From Paracoccaceae bacterium (GTDB lineage: Bacteria > Pseudomonadota > Alphaproteobacteria > Rhodobacterales > Rhodobacteraceae): a stretch of DNA of 44,418 nucleotides. Shown piece after piece: positions 40,809-44,418 of the stretch; positions within the stretch are counted from its first letter, which is position 1; every line of letters starts with the position of its first letter. The position numbers and the translations under genes were made by a program. The notes below the pieces were generated by a model, which was not told the origin of the DNA, did not search any database, and was given only the letters and a program-made list of their open reading frames with translations. The DNA lies in contig JAMWZG010000006.1 in assembly GCA_024304855.1 (NCBI GenBank), positions 1-44,418 of the forward strand, written 5' to 3'.

Positions 40809-40829
40809 CCAAACATCAATAGCTTGGCG
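40809..40829 (+). repeat. 21-bp repeat near attR
   Basis: Identical to 38238-38258. It is an imperfect hairpin, with GCCAA and TTGGC at its ends, 12 bp before the attR core. It may be part of the attR recombination complex. Confidence 0.6.
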
Positions 40830-40841
40830 AAGGGCGGCTTT

Positions 40842-40887
40842 GTTTACACCGAAGATGTCGGGAGTTCGAGTCTCTCATCACCCACCA
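40842..40887 (+). repeat. attR core and 3' tRNA-Val remnant
   Basis: The 46-bp partner of attL. Here only the 3' part of the tRNA remains, with unrelated phage sequence upstream, so this copy cannot be a functional tRNA. Host DNA begins right after CCA. Confidence 0.93.
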
Positions 40888-40942
40888 TCCCTGCCGCCAC
40901 TCCATCGGATCGTCTGATTGACGCACCTGCGCCGCCCACCTG

Positions 40943-41674
40943 TCAGGCGCGGTCCCAGTGGCGCGCCAATCGGTCGGCCAGCCAGAACAGGCCAAGGCTC
41001 AGCCCCGCCAGCACGAACAGCGCCGCGAACATCAGGTCGGTCTGCCCGCGCCCGTTCGAGATCAGCATCAGATGGCCCAGACCGCGCGACGCGCCGACCC
41101 ATTCCGCGATGATCACCGCAAAGGGCGCCTGCACCGCCGCCAGCCGCAGACCCGATCCCAGCGCGGGCAGAGCATGGGGCAGTTGCAACAGCAGCAGCCG
41201 GCGCAGGGGCGTGGCCCGCATCTGGCGCGCCAGATCGTCGAGTGTGGGCGGCAGGCGCATCAACCCGTCGAACAGGGCCGAGGTGATCGGAAAATATGTG
41301 ACCAGCGCCACCATCACCACCTTGGACGGCGCGCCATAGCCCAGCCAGAGGGTGACGATCGGCGCAAGGGCAAAGACCGGCACCGCCTGCGCAAAGACCA
41401 TCAGCGGCCGCAGAAACAGCCGCGCGCCCGGTGACATCGCAAGGTTGAGCGCCGAGAGAATGCCGAAGGCCACCCCCGCGCTCAGCCCCATCGCAAGATT
41501 GGCCAGCGTGAACCCCGCCTGATGCAGCAGCAGCGCTGCATTGCCGCTCAGCGCGGATGCCACGCGCGCCGGTCCGGGCAGGATGAAATGCGGCACAGCC
41601 GTCAGCCAGACCACCGCCTGCCACAGCGTCAGCGCAAAGACCGTCGCCGCAACCGGGGGCCAGAGCCGCCTCAT
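40943..41674 (-). CDS. thiX: ABC transporter permease, HMP/thiamine precursor (ThiX-like)
   Basis: A 243-aa inner-membrane permease with about six hydrophobic helices and the EAA-type loop region (LPHALPALGSGLRLAAVQAP). It is the last gene of the leftward operon, ATGA-coupled to the ATPase. It would import hydroxymethylpyrimidine with the ATPase and the THI5-like binding protein; substrate is inferred from neighbours. The gene ends 55 bp from attR, so the prophage inserted just outside the operon without breaking it. Confidence 0.82.
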   Translation of the reverse strand: MRRLWPPVAATVFALTLWQAVVWLTAVPHFILPGPARVASALSGNAALLLHQAGFTLANLAMGLSAGVAFGILSALNLAMSPGARLFLRPLMVFAQAVPVFALAPIVTLWLGYGAPSKVVMVALVTYFPITSALFDGLMRLPPTLDDLARQMRATPLRRLLLLQLPHALPALGSGLRLAAVQAPFAVIIAEWVGASRGLGHLMLISNGRGQTDLMFAALFVLAGLSLGLFWLADRLARHWDRA

Positions 41675-42396
41675 GCCGCCCCCTGCATCAGCCGCGCATA
41701 GAGATCGGCCTGCGCCGTCAAGGTGGCCGGGTCCGACAGGGCGCGCGGCGGCGGGGTGGCGGGCAGGGGCAAGGGATGCAGCCCGTCGCCCCGCATCAGA
41801 TGGGCCTGATGGGCCAGACGGGCCGCCTCCAAAGGGTCATGGGTGATCAGGATCACCGTGCGGCCCTGCAACAGCCTTGCGGCCAGATCCTGCATCGCGG
41901 CGCGGGTGGCGGCGTCCAGCGCCGAGAAGGGCTCGTCCATGACCACGATGGCGCGCGCCTCGATCAGGCTGCGGGCCAGGGCCACGCGCTGTCTCTGCCC
42001 GCCGGACAGGGTCGCGGGGCGGCGGTGGGCGAGCCCCTCCAGCCCGACACGCGCCAGCAGGTCCAGCGCGCGGGCGTGGTCAGGCCACTGCCCGCGCAGG
42101 CGCGCGCCCAGGGTCACATTGTCCAGAACGCTGGCCCAGGGCAGCAATTGATCGCTCTGCGCCATCAGGGTCACGCGCCCCTCCGGCGGCGCGCCATCGC
42201 TGGCCGTGATCGCGCCGGTCAGATGCGCCGGGCCGGGCAGGCCCGCAATCAGCCGTGCCAGCGTGGATTTGCCCACGCCCGAGGGGCCAAGAAGCACGGT
42301 CCAGGCACCGCCCGGACAGGTCAGATCCAGCGCCGGGCAGAGGGTGCGCCCCCCCAGCCGCAGATCGCCCCTGATATGCAGGGCAGCTCCGCTCAT
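41671..42396 (-). CDS. thiZ: ABC transporter ATPase (ThiZ-like)
   Basis: A 241-aa nucleotide-binding subunit. Walker A GPSGVGKST (37-45), Q-loop MAQSDQLLPW, signature LSGGQRQRVALARS, Walker B VVMDEP and H-loop LITHD are all present. It powers uptake through the ThiX-like permease. It starts in an ATGA overlap with tenA and ends in one with the permease gene. Confidence 0.85.
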   Translation of the reverse strand: MSGAALHIRGDLRLGGRTLCPALDLTCPGGAWTVLLGPSGVGKSTLARLIAGLPGPAHLTGAITASDGAPPEGRVTLMAQSDQLLPWASVLDNVTLGARLRGQWPDHARALDLLARVGLEGLAHRRPATLSGGQRQRVALARSLIEARAIVVMDEPFSALDAATRAAMQDLAARLLQGRTVILITHDPLEAARLAHQAHLMRGDGLHPLPLPATPPPRALSDPATLTAQADLYARLMQGAA

Positions 42397-43076
42397 GCAG
42401 GCCGCAAGCCCATGTCCCAGAACCCCACTTCCAGCCGTGTCGCCGTGGCAAACCGGGCCGACAGGTGGCGCGCGCGGGGCAGGTCGGGCCAATCCTCGCC
42501 CAGCCGATGCGCCAGCGCGCCGTCGATCAGCCCGCCCACATCGCGGCACAGCTGTTGGTAATCCGCCCCGCCATAGGTGGCGCACCAATCGGCATAGGGA
42601 CCGGTGCTGCCCGCCAGCCGCGCGCCGATCTCGCCATAGCCCAGCACGCAGGGGGCCAGTGCGGCCATCAGATCCAGGAAATCCCCGGAATAGCCCGCCT
42701 CCAGCACATAGCGGGTATAGGCGAGGGTGGCCGCGGCCTCCTCGGTCGCTTGCAGCGCCTCCTCGGCAATGCCCGCTTCGGCGCAAAGGCGGATATGCAG
42801 CGGCATCTCCACATGGGCCAGCGCGTGCAGCGTGGCACTGGCCGCGCGCATCTCTGCCATCGTGTCGGATGTGGCCGCCGCCAGCGCCCAGGCGCGCGAG
42901 AAGTGGATGAGGAAGACGTAATCCTGTTTCAGATAATGCAGGAAAGCCTCGCGGGGCAGGGTGCCGCTGCGCAGCCCTTCGACAAAGGCGTGCCGGGTAT
43001 AGGCCTGCCATTCCGGTGCCGCGTCGCGCCACAGGGTGAAGGCGCGACCATAATCGGGGGCGGGGTGATCGGTCAT
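42393..43076 (-). CDS. tenA: TenA family thiaminase II / aminopyrimidine aminohydrolase
   Basis: A 227-aa protein with the TenA fold: SGTLPREAFLHYLKQDYVFL near the N-terminus, the catalytic Cys143 in APCVLGYGEIG, and the terminal FWDMGL. TenA hydrolyses degraded thiamine or aminopyrimidine to HMP for salvage. Together with the HMP-type transporter this forms a salvage operon. The start MTDHPAPDYG is taken; longer upstream frames are not conserved-looking. A decayed copy of its 5' end lies upstream. Confidence 0.9.
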   Translation of the reverse strand: MTDHPAPDYGRAFTLWRDAAPEWQAYTRHAFVEGLRSGTLPREAFLHYLKQDYVFLIHFSRAWALAAATSDTMAEMRAASATLHALAHVEMPLHIRLCAEAGIAEEALQATEEAAATLAYTRYVLEAGYSGDFLDLMAALAPCVLGYGEIGARLAGSTGPYADWCATYGGADYQQLCRDVGGLIDGALAHRLGEDWPDLPRARHLSARFATATRLEVGFWDMGLRPA

Positions 43077-43695
43077 GCGGGGCCTCCGGTCATCATGGCG
43101 ATGGGGGCCGCGCCGCCAGCGGCACCTCTTGCGGGGACGCGATCCGCCATGAGCAGAGGGGCATTCCGACAGAGCAGAGCCGCGCTTCGCCGTGGCGCGG
43201 GTGTTTCGCCCGGTGCGTGGGAGAGGACGGCCTGCATCCCATGCCTCTGGTGATGCGAGCCGCCATCGCAGGGCAGGGTGCCGCTGCGCATCCCGTCCCT
43301 GCGGGTGCGTTGGCGACAGGCCATCCCCATCGGGGTGGCAGCAGGGCCGGACGCGAGGGCGCGCGCATGGGCGAGGGTGCAATGCGCCGTCATCCGGGGC
43401 CTGAGGTCAGGGGCACCGTCCTCTCGCTGGCGAATACGCTCTTCCGAAAGGCGTCCGACGTGACCCGAGGCGCGCCGCGTCCGAAGGAACCGCCCTGCCG
43501 CCGCGCGCGGCCGCGTGCCGGGTTTGCCTCGCTCCCGCCTAGGGGATGGGGCATTCCCCCGCATCCCAGGGGCAAGGCAGGCCGTGACGCCTCGCCCGGG
43601 CCGCCGGATCTCGCCCGCTCTTTCGCCCAGAGGGATGCCGATCTCCGCCATCCCCTCCGGGGTGGCAGCAGGGCCGGGCGCGACGGCGGGTCCGC
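43077..43695. other. Repeat-rich intergenic spacer between thiY-like and tenA
   Basis: I see no functional gene. A 26-bp repeat with one mismatch occurs at 43331-43356 and 43658-43683, with the near-palindrome CCATCCCC/CGGGGTGG beside it, as in REP-type elements. No TPP riboswitch core (CTGAGA, ACC-x-GAA) is visible; if the operon has one it lies before the binding-protein gene, outside the window. Confidence 0.5.
43271..43393 (-). pseudogene. Decayed partial duplicate of the tenA 5' end
   Basis: Beginning at an ATG at 43393, the 41-codon frame aligns with tenA codons 1-41. It shares M-T-x-H at the start, R-A at 11-12 and the block R-S-G-T-L-P at 36-41. The last 20 bases are identical to the matching tenA segment at 42954-42973, and both sit exactly 122 bases after their ATG. 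After that the frame diverges. It is a remnant of a local duplication, or shared repeat sequence. Confidence 0.5.
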
Positions 43696-44418
43696 TCACT
43701 CCTCACCTCCGCTCACGTCCACGGCCAGTTCACGGGCGGGGATGCCCCCCTGTGTCGCGCCGGCTTGGGCCAGAAACGCCTCGAACCGGGTGTAGCGGCC
43801 CAAGTCGAGTGCGGCGGGGCGCATGGCAAAGCGCGGCCAGGTATCGGCCCAGGCGCGGGTGTTCAGCGCGGTATCCAGCGTGGCGTCAGTGTCGCGGAAC
43901 GTCACCCAGGCGGCCTCGGGCTGGTTCACGATATGCAGGGCGGCGCGTTCGGTGGCCAACAGGAAGCGGGCGATCACATCGGCGTTCATCCGCGCGGGAT
44001 CGGCCACATAGATCAGCTCGTCATAGGCGGGGATGCCTTCCGCCTCGGGATAGAAACAGCGCCCCTCGCGCCCTTCCAGCGCCAGCTGGTTCAGCTCGAA
44101 ATTGCGGAAAGCCCCGATCACCGCATCGACCTGCCCCGACATCAGCGCGGGGCTGATCGACCAGCCGATGTTGATCTGCTCGACATCGCCCGACGTCAGC
44201 CCGTGATGGGCCAGCATGGCGGCCAGCATCACCTCCTGCACACCCGCAACGGCAAAGCCGACCTTGCGCCCCTTCAGGTCAGCGATGCTCTGCACCGGAC
44301 CATCCTTCAGCGTGACAAGGCAGGTTAGCGGAGTTTCCACCAGCGTGCCCACGCGCACCAGGGGCAGGCCCGCGTGACGGCTGAGGTGAAGCTGCGGCTG
44401 ATAGGACAGGGCCAGATC
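43696..44418 (-). CDS. thiY: HMP-binding ABC transporter substrate-binding protein (ThiY/THI5-like), partial
   Basis: 241 residues are visible; the gene continues past the window, so the start and signal peptide are missing. The visible part DLALSYQPQLHLSRHAGLPL, RVGTLVETPLTCLVTLKDGP, SIADLKGRKVGFAVAGVQEV and INIGWSISPALMSGQVDAVI is the THI5/NMT1 fold that binds HMP-type pyrimidines in the periplasm. It is the first visible gene of the leftward uptake operon, separated by the repeat spacer from tenA. Confidence 0.85.
   Translation of the reverse strand, partial: DLALSYQPQLHLSRHAGLPLVRVGTLVETPLTCLVTLKDGPVQSIADLKGRKVGFAVAGVQEVMLAAMLAHHGLTSGDVEQINIGWSISPALMSGQVDAVIGAFRNFELNQLALEGREGRCFYPEAEGIPAYDELIYVADPARMNADVIARFLLATERAALHIVNQPEAAWVTFRDTDATLDTALNTRAWADTWPRFAMRPAALDLGRYTRFEAFLAQAGATQGGIPARELAVDVSGGEE

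Noticed and set aside
42393..43382. Longer 329-codon version of tenA
   Set aside because: The extra 102 N-terminal residues are Arg/Pro/Cys-rich with no TenA similarity; the start at 43076 matches the family.
43077..43695. TPP riboswitch before tenA
   Set aside because: No conserved thi-box elements were found on the minus strand; any riboswitch would be upstream of the binding-protein gene, beyond the window.

Overview
The window is a complete, apparently intact, temperate siphophage genome (about 40.6 kb) integrated in the chromosome of a GC-rich alphaproteobacterium, most likely a member of the Rhodobacteraceae. That placement is an inference. It rests on the GC-rich coding style, the GTA/HK97-like head-tail genes and the flanking thiamine-precursor transporter genes. 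The prophage sits in a tRNA-Val(TAC) gene. A 46-bp direct repeat, identical at 198-243 and 40842-40887, marks attL and attR, and attL restores the 3' part of the tRNA. The first ten bases are probably the 3' end of a second, upstream tRNA-Val copy.

Left end (244-3604): an A+T-richer three-gene cargo operon (unknown 201-aa protein, XRE/ImmA-IrrE metallopeptidase, Cas2/SinR-like protein) resembles a toxin-antitoxin or defence cassette. It converges on the integrase and the overlapping excisionase. 3685-4802 holds three tandem paralogous small genes of unknown function. 4844-7329 is a leftward early operon of small, mostly ATGA-coupled genes (HNH endonuclease, Lar-like zinc ribbon, small membrane and exported proteins). 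7380-8750 is the lysogeny switch: a leftward XRE repressor and HIRAN-like gene, a divergent Cro-like gene, and repeated operator-like sequences. 8746-13513 is the rightward replication module. It includes a DUF2303 protein, a stand-alone DnaA domain IV protein, a probable DUF1376-type initiator and a 10-bp iteron array next to a purine tract at 12081-12188, which is my candidate replication origin.

Late region: after a terminator come an initiator-like tRNA(CAT), an HNH endonuclease, TerS, TerL, portal, S49-type prohead protease, HK97 capsid, connector and tail-completion proteins, tail tube, tail assembly chaperone, a 750-aa tape measure, distal tail, hub, NlpC/P60-like peptidase and a 1079-aa tail tip protein. 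Small membrane proteins, an endolysin with a PG-binding domain, a nested Rz/Rz1 spanin pair, and a glycine-rich repeat adhesin with a BppU-like partner follow. A secreted small protein is inserted antisense inside the tail operon.

Right end (37274-40841) is lysogenic-conversion cargo on the minus strand: an unknown 260-aa protein, a zinc ribbon, an orphan HicB-like protein and a soluble GAF histidine kinase. Two diverged copies of a right-arm sequence bracket part of this cargo. Beyond attR the host chromosome resumes with a leftward operon for pyrimidine (HMP) uptake and salvage: a thiY-like binding protein (partial), tenA, the ATPase thiZ and the permease thiX. A 619-bp repeat-rich spacer containing a decayed copy of the tenA 5' end interrupts it.
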